From an uncultured Colwellia sp. (GTDB lineage: Bacteria > Pseudomonadota > Gammaproteobacteria > Enterobacterales > Alteromonadaceae): a stretch of 64,000 nt of DNA. Location of the stretch: the NCBI GenBank assembly GCA_913058245.1, contig CAJXQJ010000003.1:169612-233611 (forward strand), given 5' to 3'. Position numbers and translations under genes: made by a program. Position 1 is the first letter of the stretch. The number at the start of each line of letters is the position of its first letter. This document shows, piece by piece, positions 7,992 to 17,926 of this stretch. Below the pieces are notes generated by a model, which worked only from the letters and a program-made list of their open reading frames with translations, was not told the origin of the DNA and did not search any database.

Positions 7992-9350
7992 ATGGGGCGA
8001 ATTGTGAAATTTTCACCAGTATTTATTATCTCGCTAAGTTTTTGTTTTATTAGCGCATGTTCAACATTCGAAGATGTAACTTTTGATCAACAAGCTAGCG
8101 CTCAGCTAAAAAGCCTTGCGAAAAGCAGCATTGATCTAAGCAATGAGCCACAAGCCATTGCCTTATCTGAGTTATTAGCAATTGACGAAGCTAATGCCTT
8201 AATTGCTAGTGCCATGGCAAATAACCCGAGTTTACAACAAACCTTGTTGACCCTAAAAACCGCAGAGCAACAATTAACGGTTACTTCGTCATCGCAATGG
8301 CCAAATATTTCAGCAGGCCTAAATGCCAATAAATCTGAGGCGAGCACGGCAAACTATAGCGCTAGCGTTGATGTTGCTTGGACCCTTGATATTTGGCAGC
8401 AACTTGCTAATGCCAGTAGTGCGGAACAAGCGAATGTTGCTGCCAGTGCGTATGCCTATCAAGGTGCGAAAAATTTACTTGCTGCTAATGTGATGCAAGC
8501 CTATTTAGGCTTAGTACAAACCAGCCAGTTAATCGCCATCGAGACAGTGCGCGTTAAGGCTTATCAAACCAATGAACAAGTGATTATTGATCGCTATCGT
8601 AAAGGACTAATTGAGTTAAATGAGCTTGATACCGCCAAATCGTCAACACAAAGTAGCCAAGCTACATTGGTTGATTATCAAGCACAATATCAACAAGCAT
8701 TAAGAAACATCGTACTTTTAACCGGTGTGACTGAAAATTCACTTAATTATCGTGAAGTTTACCCTGAAGTGATGATGCCGCTAGAGAAAGTTTCAGAGCA
8801 AAGTTTAGGTCGACGCCCTGATTTACAACAGGCGTATCAAAATATTATTGCCAGCCAGTATCAACATAAAGTGGCGTATAAAGCGTTATTACCTAGCTTG
8901 TCACTAACAGCTTCAATTACCAATAGTGATGCCAACTTACATGACGCGCTTTTTGGTAGTAATGCTTGGCAGCTGCTCGGGCAATTATCAGCGCCAATTT
9001 TTAATGCTGGCAAGCTGACCAGTGAAGTAGAGATTGCAAAGTTTTCTGCTGAAAAAAGCTACTGGAATTTCCAAGAAAAGTTACTTTCAGCGGTTAATGA
9101 GGTGGATAACGCTGTTGCTCAAGAACAAGCGATTAGCAAACGGTTAGTGCTAACTAAATCAGCTCTTGCGAGCGCTAAGCGCAGCGAACAAACGTATACC
9201 TCACGATATCGCCAAGGCACAGTGTCGTTAATAGACCTGCTACAAATTCAACAACAAACATTTTCATTACAAGCACAAGTTACGCAATTAACTTACGAGT
9301 TATTAAACAACCGCATTACCTTAGGGCTTGCGTTAGGCTTAGGAGTATAG
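7992..9350 (+). CDS. Outer-membrane efflux lipoprotein (TolC/NodT family) of an RND pump
   Basis: 452 aa. A lipoprotein signal ends in the lipobox 'FISAC' (Cys about residue 23). Two OEP repeats, rich in Ala/Gln/Leu coiled coils, fill residues 60-250 and 265-450; 'LGRRPDLQQAYQNI' and 'APIFNAGKLTSEVEIAKF' are hallmark segments of RND outer-membrane factors. It would form the trimeric exit duct across the outer membrane. It is the first gene of a five-gene set (pump, adaptor, permease, response regulator, kinase), with only 2 bp to the adaptor gene. Confidence 0.93.
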   Translation: MGRIVKFSPVFIISLSFCFISACSTFEDVTFDQQASAQLKSLAKSSIDLSNEPQAIALSELLAIDEANALIASAMANNPSLQQTLLTLKTAEQQLTVTSSSQWPNISAGLNANKSEASTANYSASVDVAWTLDIWQQLANASSAEQANVAASAYAYQGAKNLLAANVMQAYLGLVQTSQLIAIETVRVKAYQTNEQVIIDRYRKGLIELNELDTAKSSTQSSQATLVDYQAQYQQALRNIVLLTGVTENSLNYREVYPEVMMPLEKVSEQSLGRRPDLQQAYQNIIASQYQHKVAYKALLPSLSLTASITNSDANLHDALFGSNAWQLLGQLSAPIFNAGKLTSEVEIAKFSAEKSYWNFQEKLLSAVNEVDNAVAQEQAISKRLVLTKSALASAKRSEQTYTSRYRQGTVSLIDLLQIQQQTFSLQAQVTQLTYELLNNRITLGLALGLGV

Positions 9351-9352
9351 GT

Positions 9353-10525
9353 ATGCCAATTATCAATAAAAAATCACTTGCTACTGTGGCAGGGTTAACC
9401 AGTATTTTTCTTGCAATTACGATCAATGGTGCCTTGTCTGCCAATCAGCAAAAAACACCGCCGCCAAAAGTAGCACCACAATATCCTGTGGTGTCGGTGA
9501 CAGCAGTTGCCCCTATTAGCCAACGGGCTTCTGTTACCGCTTATGGTGAAGTTAAATCACGTAACCAATTAGCATTAACTTCGCAGGTTAGTGGTCGAGT
9601 CACATATTTGTCAGACAAGTTCTTAACCGGTAACACCTTTAAAAAAGGCGAGTTGCTAGCGGAAATTGAACCTATTGTTTATCAACAAGCATTGGCAAAT
9701 GCGCAAGCGAATTTGGCGGATGCTAAATTAGCCTTAGCACAAGAGCAGCTTAATAGCAGCCAAGCGGAAGAAGAATGGCAGCAGTCTGGTTTAGCTGGCG
9801 AACAAGCATCAGATTTAGTACTGCGTAAGCCACAATTAGCTGCCGCGAAAGCAAAGTACACTATGTCAGTTAAAGAAATGGAAAAGGCACAATATGACTT
9901 AGCACAAACGAAACTACGTGCACCATTCGATGCCTTGGTGGTTTCTAAACAAATACAAGTGGGCAGTAATGTGCAAACAGGCACAACCCTAGCGGATCTT
10001 TATGATATTTCATTATTTGAAGTGGCTTTGCCGTTATCAGCCCAACAATGGCAACTTTTGCCGAAGACTAAAAATGATTCGCAACAATTTGCAGGTATAG
10101 AAGTTACATTAACTGATGAGTCAACACAAAAACAATGGCCAGCCTTGGTTGATCGCGTTGAACAGCATATTGACGCGCAAAGTCGTCAGCGTTCGCTGGT
10201 TGCCGTTGTTAAACAACCAATTGCCTTAGCAGAGCCGCTATTTCCAGGTTCATTTGTTAAAGCCAATATCCACGGGGAACAAATAGAGCAACTATGGCAA
10301 TTACCCGCATCGGCATTAGTAGACAGTAATACCGTTTGGCAGGTTAATGATGAAGGCCTGCTTAATTACCTATCGGTAAAGGTGATGTTTTCACAGAACA
10401 ATGCCGTTTATGTGCAACCGATTGACACCGCAGCTATAAGTAAGTCAGCAAAAATTGTAAACCGGCCACTGGCTAGTTATTTAAAGAATATGAAGGTAGA
10501 AGCTAAAGTAGAGGAGTTACTGTAA
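9353..10525 (+). CDS. RND efflux periplasmic adaptor (membrane fusion protein)
   Basis: 390 aa with an N-terminal membrane/signal segment (residues 8-30). Order of parts: beta-barrel strand, half-lipoyl 'LALTSQVSGRVTYLSDKF', an alpha-hairpin rich in Ala/Gln (110-180), the second half-lipoyl 'KLRAPFDALVVSKQIQVGSNVQTGTTLADLYDI', then a beta-barrel and membrane-proximal domain. It bridges the permease to the outer-membrane lipoprotein. Its stop overlaps the permease start by one base (TAATG at 10523-10527), indicating translational coupling. Confidence 0.93.
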   Translation: MPIINKKSLATVAGLTSIFLAITINGALSANQQKTPPPKVAPQYPVVSVTAVAPISQRASVTAYGEVKSRNQLALTSQVSGRVTYLSDKFLTGNTFKKGELLAEIEPIVYQQALANAQANLADAKLALAQEQLNSSQAEEEWQQSGLAGEQASDLVLRKPQLAAAKAKYTMSVKEMEKAQYDLAQTKLRAPFDALVVSKQIQVGSNVQTGTTLADLYDISLFEVALPLSAQQWQLLPKTKNDSQQFAGIEVTLTDESTQKQWPALVDRVEQHIDAQSRQRSLVAVVKQPIALAEPLFPGSFVKANIHGEQIEQLWQLPASALVDSNTVWQVNDEGLLNYLSVKVMFSQNNAVYVQPIDTAAISKSAKIVNRPLASYLKNMKVEAKVEELL

Positions 10526-13500
10526 TGACACCTGCACACCACCAACGCGGTATAATCGCTTGGTTTGCTGGTAATTCAGTTGCCGCAAACTTGCTGATGT
10601 TATCCATCATCTTTCTTGGCTTAATGTCGTTTAATCAATTGCGCAAAGAGGCATTTCCACCTTGGGCGACTGACTCTATTCGTATTTCTATGACTTACGA
10701 TAGTGGCGATGCCAAGCTTTCTGAGGAAGGTATTGCAATAAAAATTGAGGAAGCACTAGCGACAGTACAAGGTATTAAGCGTGTTACGTCAACTTCGAAT
10801 GCTAACGGCAGTAATGTTACCGTAGAAACAACGTCTAGCTACGATCTTGATATTTTATTGCGTGATGTAAAAGCGAAAGTAGATGCGATTTATAATTTTC
10901 CTGCGGCAGCGGAAAAGCCAAGCATCGAGAAGATGACGCAATTGAATCACGCTTATTCTATTAAGATTTTTGGCGATAGTGATCGCACAGCATTGCAAGC
11001 CATTGCCGAACGTTTAAAAGTTGATTTATTAGCGCAACCTTCCATTTCAAATGTGTCGATAAAAGGCAAAGCTGAGCCGATGATGTCGATTGAGCTAGAC
11101 GAGCAAAAACTACAAGCTTATAACTTATCGTTTTCGGATGTTGCTGATGTGGTTAATAGTGAATCAGCAACCGCCATTTCTACCAGCTTACGTAACGCAG
11201 ATAAAGTGGTGCGTTTAAAAGTTGCCGAACAGGCTTATCAGCAAAAAGAGTTTGCCAATATTCCGTTAGTTACTTTGGCTGATGGTAGTCAAATTCGTTT
11301 AGGTGATATTGCGAAAGTTAACGATAATTTTGCCGATGATGTTTTTGTGGTTGGTCGTTACAACGGTAAACCTGGCATTGGTGTAGAAATTAATGTCGAC
11401 GATAATGGCGATGTTTTAAAAATAGTTGAGCAGGCCAATAACATTGTCAGTAAATGGCAAGAAAGTGCATTACTACCACAAAATGTTGTGATGGAAACTT
11501 GGAACGATGGCGGCACGTTAATACGTGATCGTTTAGCGCTATTGGTTAAAAATGCTTTATCAGGTATTGCGCTAGTTTTTATTGTTTTAGCTATTTTTCT
11601 AAACTTACGCGTCGCGTTTTGGGTAACAGCAGGTTTGCCTTTTATTTTCTGTGGTACGTTATTTTTCATGACCGACAGCTTTACTGGCATGACGATTAAT
11701 GAAATGACTACTTTTGGTTTTATTCTCGCACTCGGTATTGTTGTAGACGATGCAGTGGTGGTCGGCGAAAGTATTTACGCAACCCGAAAAGCACAGGGCG
11801 ATTCGATTAAAAGTACTGTGGTTGGCGCACAAAAAGTGGCGGTACCAACCATATTTGGTGTGTTAACCACAGTGGCAACTTTTATTGCCCTCGCTAATGT
11901 TGAAGGCGGCATGGGGCAGGTGTACTCACAATTTGCCGTTATTGTGACTATTTGTTTATTACTTTCAGTGGTGGAATCAAAGTTAATTCTACCGTCACAT
12001 TTAGCACATTTAGATACTCATAGGAAAACAGGCACAGCGGGTTGGAAAAGTATTTGGCCACGTATTCAAGATGCTGCTGACAATGGTTTACAGTGGTTTA
12101 GCGATAAAGTTTACCAACCAGCAATTAAATTTGCGGTGAATTATCGCTATGGTGTGCTTTGTGGTTTTATCGCTATTTTTATTTTAGTGATTGGCATGCC
12201 GACTAACGGTGGTGTGCGGGTGGCATTCTTCCCAGATATTCCTGGTAGTGTTATTGAAGCGAATGTTTCAATGCAAAATGATGCCAGCTTTGGTCAAACC
12301 AATAAAAACCTGAATGCACTTGAGCTTGCCGCGCAAAACACCGACCAAGAGTTGATGGCGAAATATAGCCAGCAAGGGACGGGCATTGATACCATTGAAG
12401 TGATCGGCGAAAGTGACTTAGCAGGCTCTATTGTCGTTGAACTTGATGAAGCAGCACCTTATGGTTTAAATGAATTTGCTCGTGTTTGGAAAGCACAAGT
12501 GAAAATGCCAGAAGGGGTTCGAAAATTAGATATTCGCTCTGGTTTTGGTGGTGGCGATAACTTTAAAGTTGAATTGAAAGCTTGGAATACCGACACTATT
12601 CGTGCTGCAGGTCAGGAAATAAAATCGGCTATATCACAAGTGGCGGGTGTGAGTGGTATTGATGATAATTTTGACTCAGGCCAAGCACAATTGCGTTTTG
12701 AGTTAAATGAACAAGGTTTAGCATTAGGGCTTACGACACAAGCTTTATCTCGTCAGGTGCTTCAAGCATTTGGTGGCGAAATTGTACAAAGTTATCAACG
12801 TGGTAAAGACGAAGTGAAAGTAAGAATTCGCTACCCTGAAAAGCAACGTCAAACCGTTGATGATGTAATGAAAGCCAATGTTCGATTAAATGATGGCCAA
12901 GTCGTGCCATTGGCATTAGTGGCAAAAGTAACCTCTGAATATCAACAAAATGACATTACCCGTATTTCTGGTTTACCGGCAGTATATGTCAGTGCACAAG
13001 TTGATAAGGACATTATTTCTTCTAATGAGTTAGTGCTTGAGCTGGAAAAAGAGCTTATTCCTCGCTTAGAAAATATGTACCCTGATCTGGCTATTCACTT
13101 TGCTGGTGAGGCAGAAGAGCAAGCTGAAACGACTAATTCGATGACGCGCTTATTTATTATGGCAATGGCGGCGATCTATATCTTATTGGCTATTCCATTA
13201 CGTTCATACGTACAGCCTGTAATCATCATGATGGCTATCCCATTTGGCTTAGTTGGCGCTATTTTAGGTCATTGGCTAAATGATATGGTACTGAGTGTTT
13301 TATCATTTAATGGTATTGTGGCCTTAAGTGGTGTGGTGGTGAATGATAGCTTATTACTCGTTTCTCGTTTTAATGCGTTGAAGCAGCAAAAAGCTAAGGT
13401 GTCAGAAGCCATTATTGAAGCCTGTACAGGACGATTACGCGCGGTATTGTTAACCTCAATAACAACTTATGCTGGCTTAATGCCATTGTTGAGTGAAACA

Positions 13501-13689
13501 TCAACACAAGCGCAATTTATTATTCCTGCGGCAGCGTCATTAGGCTATGGTATTTTATTTGCGACCTTTATTACTTTGTTATTGGTGCCGTCATTATTAA
13601 TGATGCATCAAGATGCAATAAACTTAATCGACCGTTTTAAACAAAAAATCAGTGGAAAACGTCGAGAGGAATTGGTGCATGAGCATTAA
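10525..13689 (+). CDS. RND-family efflux permease (AcrB/MdtB-like)
   Basis: 1054 aa, the usual size for a proton-driven RND transporter. The N-terminal helix is followed by a porter domain ('RKEAFPPWATDSIRISMTY'), then a membrane block with 'GFILALGIVVDDAVVVGESI' (TM4, two Asp of the proton relay), a second periplasmic half, and the C-terminal helices ('LSGVVVNDSLLLVSRFN'). The export substrate cannot be read from the sequence: it lacks the Met triad of CusA pumps and looks like hydrophobe/amphiphile RND proteins of marine bacteria. The gene's end overlaps the response-regulator start by 11 bp. Confidence 0.93.
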   Translation: MTPAHHQRGIIAWFAGNSVAANLLMLSIIFLGLMSFNQLRKEAFPPWATDSIRISMTYDSGDAKLSEEGIAIKIEEALATVQGIKRVTSTSNANGSNVTVETTSSYDLDILLRDVKAKVDAIYNFPAAAEKPSIEKMTQLNHAYSIKIFGDSDRTALQAIAERLKVDLLAQPSISNVSIKGKAEPMMSIELDEQKLQAYNLSFSDVADVVNSESATAISTSLRNADKVVRLKVAEQAYQQKEFANIPLVTLADGSQIRLGDIAKVNDNFADDVFVVGRYNGKPGIGVEINVDDNGDVLKIVEQANNIVSKWQESALLPQNVVMETWNDGGTLIRDRLALLVKNALSGIALVFIVLAIFLNLRVAFWVTAGLPFIFCGTLFFMTDSFTGMTINEMTTFGFILALGIVVDDAVVVGESIYATRKAQGDSIKSTVVGAQKVAVPTIFGVLTTVATFIALANVEGGMGQVYSQFAVIVTICLLLSVVESKLILPSHLAHLDTHRKTGTAGWKSIWPRIQDAADNGLQWFSDKVYQPAIKFAVNYRYGVLCGFIAIFILVIGMPTNGGVRVAFFPDIPGSVIEANVSMQNDASFGQTNKNLNALELAAQNTDQELMAKYSQQGTGIDTIEVIGESDLAGSIVVELDEAAPYGLNEFARVWKAQVKMPEGVRKLDIRSGFGGGDNFKVELKAWNTDTIRAAGQEIKSAISQVAGVSGIDDNFDSGQAQLRFELNEQGLALGLTTQALSRQVLQAFGGEIVQSYQRGKDEVKVRIRYPEKQRQTVDDVMKANVRLNDGQVVPLALVAKVTSEYQQNDITRISGLPAVYVSAQVDKDIISSNELVLELEKELIPRLENMYPDLAIHFAGEAEEQAETTNSMTRLFIMAMAAIYILLAIPLRSYVQPVIIMMAIPFGLVGAILGHWLNDMVLSVLSFNGIVALSGVVVNDSLLLVSRFNALKQQKAKVSEAIIEACTGRLRAVLLTSITTYAGLMPLLSETSTQAQFIIPAAASLGYGILFATFITLLLVPSLLMMHQDAINLIDRFKQKISGKRREELVHEH

Positions 13690-14356
13690 TGTTTTATTAG
13701 TTGAAGATGATATCGATCTTGCATCGACAGTGGTTGATTACTTAGAAATTGAGAGTATTAACTGTGATCATGCCGCTAATGGGATTCAAGGTTTATCGTT
13801 AATTGAAGCTAATGATTATCAAGTTATTTTATTGGATTTGAATTTACCAAAACTTGATGGTTTATCGGTTTGCCAGAAGGTCAGAGAAAGCAGTAATGAT
13901 ACACCCATTCTAATGTTAACTGCTCGCGACTCACTTGGTGATAAAGTTGCAGGTTTTGACGCTGGTACAGATGATTATCTTGTTAAGCCATTTGAGATTG
14001 AAGAGCTACTGGTTCGTGTTATTGCCTTATCTAAACGACGCAGTGGCCAAGCAAGTACCTTAAATGTTGGCGAGCTAGCACTAGAGTTAAAAGCACGCAG
14101 CGCAAGTTATGCGGGTGATGCCATTAAGCTAACGCCAATCACCTTTAAGTTATTAGAAAAGTTAATGCGAGAAGCTGGGAAACCGGTCTCACGGGCAGCA
14201 TTAATGCAAGTGGTTTGGGGTGATGAGCAGCCAGATAGCAACAGTCTAAAGGTGCATATTCATCATCTGAGAAAACAACTTGAGAAGGTCGGGGCTGATT
14301 TGGCTATTGAAACAGAAACGGGTTTTGGCTTTGTTTTACGCGAAAAATCAGCTTAG
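13679..14356 (+). CDS. OmpR/PhoB-family response regulator of the RND operon
   Basis: 225 aa. Receiver domain: acidic pair in 'LLVEDDIDLA', phospho-acceptor Asp53 in 'VILLDLNLPKLDGL', Thr in 'MLTARDS' and Lys in 'YLVKPFEIEE'. DNA-binding winged helix: residues 130-225 ('LTPITFKLLEKLMREAG', 'SNSLKVHIHHLRKQLE', 'ETGFGFVL'). The start at 13679 is preferred over an in-frame codon at 13652, because AGAGGA (13665-13670) lies 8 nt upstream and the domain starts immediately. It overlaps the permease gene by 11 bp, so pump and regulator are co-expressed. It probably regulates its own efflux operon. Confidence 0.95.
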   Translation: MSINVLLVEDDIDLASTVVDYLEIESINCDHAANGIQGLSLIEANDYQVILLDLNLPKLDGLSVCQKVRESSNDTPILMLTARDSLGDKVAGFDAGTDDYLVKPFEIEELLVRVIALSKRRSGQASTLNVGELALELKARSASYAGDAIKLTPITFKLLEKLMREAGKPVSRAALMQVVWGDEQPDSNSLKVHIHHLRKQLEKVGADLAIETETGFGFVLREKSA

Positions 14357-14373
14357 GAAGTAGAGCGATAGAA

Positions 14374-15645
14374 ATGAGTATTCGAACCTATATTTTTGCC
14401 TTACTAACCAGTTTTGTGCTGCTAATAGCGGTGATATTGTCTTATCAAAGTGCCCGGCTATTTATTGGCTCATTTGGTATGGTCATTGAAGATATGATGC
14501 TACAAATTGGTCAAGAATATCCTAACAATGGCGAAGTAGAACAAACCATTCTTGAATACCATGTCACCACCGATTGGCAAAAAGTTCCACAACCTGTCCG
14601 TAATTACTTTCCGGAAATTCCTGAGGAAACTGAAGAACTACATTCTAAATTTGTTGATTGGGCATATATTGCGCCGCCGAAAAAAATCTACTCATTGTTA
14701 GTGTTAAACAGAGATGGTAAACAGGTTTTTGTGTCACGCTTTAATGAAAATATTCATGATGAAATGGCGGCAGAGCATGAAGATGATTTTTTTATTGATC
14801 CCATGGTGATTATTATTTTGGTGGGCTTATCCGGTATCATCATTTTTATTTTAGTACTGCTTTATGTCTTTAAGAAAATTGCTGTGCCAGTTGAGTCATT
14901 GCAGGCGTGGGGGAAACAGTTAACCTTAGCTGATCTAGAAAATAACCAGCCTGATTTTAAGTTTAGAGAGTTAAATGAACTGGCTAATATTATTCATAAT
15001 AATTTAGCGTCAGTGGCTGAATCAGTAAAACGTGAACAAGCTTTTTTAAGTTATGCTAGCCATGAGTTAAGAACACCTATTGCAGTATTAAGAAGTAATT
15101 CTGCTTTGCTGGAAAAAGTAAATTCGTCGCCATCAGACAAAGAGCGAGAAATTCGAAATCGTATTCAGCGGGCAAGTTTAACCATGAAGTCGATGACTGA
15201 AACATTGTTATGGTTAAGTCGAGAAGGCGATATTGATATGCCTATCGAAGATGTCAGCCTCGGCGATTTAATGCAAAATAGCCAAGCTGAATTACGTTAT
15301 TTGTTAGCAGGTAAGTCAGTTGAAGTAAATATTTGTACAGACCAAAGCCTTGTTGCTATCGCTCAGGTGCCAACAATAATCGTGTTAAATAATTTAGTTC
15401 GAAATGCCTTTCAGCATACACAAAGTGGTCATGTTGATATTTTGCAGCGCGGCAATGAAGTGATTATTAACAATGTTGAACATGATACGCACGAGCTTGC
15501 AAATAGTGACGGAGAGTTAGGGTTTGGTTTAGGTATGCAGTTGGTTGAAAAACTCACCACGCAGTTTGGCTGGCCATTTACTGTTAGCCAAGGGAAAAGC
15601 GGTTACCATGTCAGCATCATTTTTGAAAACCATGTAGCTAGCTGA
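14374..15645 (+). CDS. Sensor histidine kinase partner of the efflux-operon response regulator
   Basis: 423 aa. Membrane helices at about 5-30 and 143-167 bracket an acidic periplasmic sensor of about 110 residues ('EIPEETEELH', 'HDEMAAEHEDDFF'). The H-box is 'YASHELRTPIAVLRSN' with His230. The ATPase part is 'VLNNLVRNAFQHTQSG' (N-box) and 'LGFGLGMQLVEKL' (G2-box); the G1 motif is weak ('VIINNVEHDTHE'), as in short HATPase_c domains. The acidic periplasmic loop could sense cationic compounds or metals, an inference only. It ends the operon, with a double-hairpin structure over its stop codon. Confidence 0.93.
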   Translation: MSIRTYIFALLTSFVLLIAVILSYQSARLFIGSFGMVIEDMMLQIGQEYPNNGEVEQTILEYHVTTDWQKVPQPVRNYFPEIPEETEELHSKFVDWAYIAPPKKIYSLLVLNRDGKQVFVSRFNENIHDEMAAEHEDDFFIDPMVIIILVGLSGIIIFILVLLYVFKKIAVPVESLQAWGKQLTLADLENNQPDFKFRELNELANIIHNNLASVAESVKREQAFLSYASHELRTPIAVLRSNSALLEKVNSSPSDKEREIRNRIQRASLTMKSMTETLLWLSREGDIDMPIEDVSLGDLMQNSQAELRYLLAGKSVEVNICTDQSLVAIAQVPTIIVLNNLVRNAFQHTQSGHVDILQRGNEVIINNVEHDTHELANSDGELGFGLGMQLVEKLTTQFGWPFTVSQGKSGYHVSIIFENHVAS

Positions 15646-15682
15646 TTCAATAATCAGCTAATAATTTAGCCGATTATTGAAT
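15639..15682. terminator. Two mutually exclusive hairpins over the kinase stop codon
   Basis: Hairpin A: TAGCTGATT (15639-15647) with AATCAGCTA (15652-15660), loop CAAT. Hairpin B: ATTCAATAATC (15645-15655) with GATTATTGAAT (15672-15682), perfect 11 bp with a 16-nt loop. They share bases 15645-15660 so cannot both form. They lie between convergent genes (15645 and 15704). Neither has a good T-tract. They may serve as bidirectional transcript ends. Confidence 0.5.
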
Positions 15683-15703
15683 TATGTTACTTGCCACTTT
15701 AGA

Positions 15704-16048
15704 TCACTTATAAGTGAAAGTTACTTTGTCCATTTCAGCAACAATGCCTTGATTTGAAGGTGTAAAAGTGACCCTTTGGGTTTTGGCAATTGCATTGACT
15801 AATATTATCTCAACATCACCTTCCATAACGGTTTTGCCTTTTTGAAAAGAGGCATGACTGGATTTTGTTGATAAATTGCCATTAGCAAAGGCAATTCTGA
15901 CATTTCCCGAGTAGATATGCGATTTACTGTCTAGTGAGATTTTTTGTTCGTTGGCGGTAATTTCCATTTCATTTGCCGAGAGCTTATTGGTTAAAACAAC
16001 ACTTGATAAAATGACTGTGACGAGCGTTAACTGTTTAAATAATTTCAT
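15704..16048 (-). CDS. LptA/OstA-like small periplasmic protein
   Basis: 114 aa with a signal peptide (MKLFKQLTLVTVILSSVVL, cleavage near 'LSANE'). The mature protein has the beta-jellyroll pattern of the LptA/OstA-like_N domain: 'MEITANEQKISLDSKSHIYSGNVRIAF' (family: i.adra.fd.k.g...ytGnV.i..g), 'LSTKSSHASFQKGKTVMEGDVEI' and 'AKTQRVTFTPSNQ'. It is shorter than LptA (about 180 aa) and is not next to lptB/kdsC. It is therefore a paralogue rather than the essential LPS transport protein; a lipid-binding role is inferred from the fold. Confidence 0.75.
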   Translation of the reverse strand: MKLFKQLTLVTVILSSVVLTNKLSANEMEITANEQKISLDSKSHIYSGNVRIAFANGNLSTKSSHASFQKGKTVMEGDVEIILVNAIAKTQRVTFTPSNQGIVAEMDKVTFTYK

Positions 16049-16170
16049 CTTGATTCCCTACCTAGATTAATTAAATACGACTTAAGCTTCATACACCATA
16101 CTAAATTTATCATTGTTGGGTATAGTCAATTTTGCATTATCACAATAACTTCATAAAAATATTTCGGCGG

Positions 16171-17799
16171 TTATTGCGCTTTAAAGCCAATCCTAAAACC
16201 ACCCCAATGTTTGCCATTAATGATGATCGGTACTGATACATCGTGCATGATTTCGCCGGTATCTCGTTTATAAGTCTGTAATAAAAATTTATTAGTATGT
16301 TGACCACAACGAATGCCTGTGGCGTCATCAAAAATTCGTTTAGTTCGATTATGAATAGTGTCTATTTCGACGTCACCAGTAAGCGGCTCTGAAAAGCAAA
16401 GGTTGTGTGTAGGGAAGTAACCATTGATATCAACAGCTCCGGCATAAATAACTTCAGAGTGATGTTGTAAAATAGACTCTTGTATTTCAGGCAAATATTT
16501 ATCAGTAAAACTGTCAAAAGGAGAATTATACTTTTGCGGGTTAGTATCAGCTATTTTGCTATAACTAAAATCAAATAAAGCTTGTGCGCTTATTTCATTG
16601 CTTGCCATTTTCTCATTAAATAAAACTGAAACTTTCGTTGCAGACTCTATTGCGATAGTAGATATTTTCTCGATTAAAGAGCCGGTTTTAAATTCAGATA
16701 ATTCAACAAATATTGATTCAGTATTTTGACAAAGCCCAGTGGCTTTCTTTGAGACTAAATGTGTCTCTTTACTCTTACCGACTAAAAACTCGTGTAAATT
16801 GGTAATTGCTGAAGATATTTCAGCACTAGTACTGGTTTGTTCTTGCAAAGCGCTATTAATATGATCGCTAGCATCTGCAGAGTCTGTCATTTGTTGTTTA
16901 ATATCGCTAAGTGATATCGATAGTGTTCCCATACTTTCAACAATATGGCGGCTTTGTTCGACAACTTGTTCCATGACATTGGTGGTTGATTGTGATTCTT
17001 GATTAATTTGATTAAGCATTTTGCCTATTTGCTCAGTAGCTTCGGCCGTTTTTGAGGCTAAAGCTCTTACTTCATCGGCAACGACTGCAAAGCCACGTCC
17101 CTGTTCGCCAGCGCGAGCGGCTTCAATCGCGGCATTTAATGCCAGTAAATTAGTTTGTCCTGATATGCCATCGATAACATTAGTGATGTTTTGAATCTCA
17201 GCCGCTTTTTTTGAAAGCAGCGTAATCTTTTCTGCGGCACTAACAACATCGCTATTTAACTTATTAATGACGGTTACGTTATTGGTTAAATGTTGTGATC
17301 CATCAGCTGTTGCAGCCATCGCTTTGTTTGATTGTAATGACGCTATTTCTGCGTTGTCAGACATCACCTTAATGCTGTTTGACATTTGCTCTGCTGCACT
17401 AGCAAGTCTGTCAACGTCATTGCCTGATAGCTCGATTGCGTGACTCAATTTATCTAAAAAAAAGCTAACCTCCGCGGCATTAATGGCAAGTTCACTGGCT
17501 TTATTGTCGATATTTTTACCAACGGTTGCATGATGCTGTGCGTATTGATCTAGAGACTCTGCAAAAGTGCCTATGGTAGTTAATTGTAGCGAATTTGAAA
17601 CTAGATTTTGTTGTCGTTGTTCACTATTTATGACCGTGTTTTTGATAAAAATCAGCAATAATATGCACGTAGTAATAAATGTTCCAAGCGCATGCCAGAC
17701 CAACTGGCGAGTAAGTGATTCTAGTATGATTAAAACTATTGAGGTAATCGCTGCTAGAGTGCAGGCCGAAAGAAATAATTTTTGCTTGGAATTTAACAT
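16171..17799 (-). CDS. Methyl-accepting chemotaxis protein with C-terminal cytoplasmic sensor-like domain
   Basis: 542 aa. Two closely spaced helices near the N-terminus (about 8-28 and 33-53) leave almost no periplasmic domain. The signalling hairpin is in the middle: '[37 protein letters not shown]' in pieces between residues 210 and 250. Residues 400-542 form a separate globular part ('[21 protein letters not shown]', '[20 protein letters not shown]', '[19 protein letters not shown]', '[11 protein letters not shown]') that I recognise as a recurrent C-terminal extension of MCPs and think is PAS/Cache-like. The receptor would therefore sense an intracellular or membrane signal. A single gene, no che genes nearby. 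Confidence 0.9.
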   Translation of the reverse strand: MLNSKQKLFLSACTLAAITSIVLIILESLTRQLVWHALGTFITTCILLLIFIKNTVINSEQRQQNLVSNSLQLTTIGTFAESLDQYAQHHATVGKNIDNKASELAINAAEVSFFLDKLSHAIELSGNDVDRLASAAEQMSNSIKVMSDNAEIASLQSNKAMAATADGSQHLTNNVTVINKLNSDVVSAAEKITLLSKKAAEIQNITNVIDGISGQTNLLALNAAIEAARAGEQGRGFAVVADEVRALASKTAEATEQIGKMLNQINQESQSTTNVMEQVVEQSRHIVESMGTLSISLSDIKQQMTDSADASDHINSALQEQTSTSAEISSAITNLHEFLVGKSKETHLVSKKATGLCQNTESIFVELSEFKTGSLIEKISTIAIESATKVSVLFNEKMASNEISAQALFDFSYSKIADTNPQKYNSPFDSFTDKYLPEIQESILQHHSEVIYAGAVDINGYFPTHNLCFSEPLTGDVEIDTIHNRTKRIFDDATGIRCGQHTNKFLLQTYKRDTGEIMHDVSVPIIINGKHWGGFRIGFKAQ

Positions 17800-17926
17800 A
17801 TGCTAACACCGCTTGTTTGTTAGAACGAATATCCGTATCGAACAATTACGGTAGTCAGCTAAGAGGGGCTTGGCAATCCTACTTTAGTCGTGAATTTAGT
17901 GATTAAACAGGCATGAGCCATTATGA

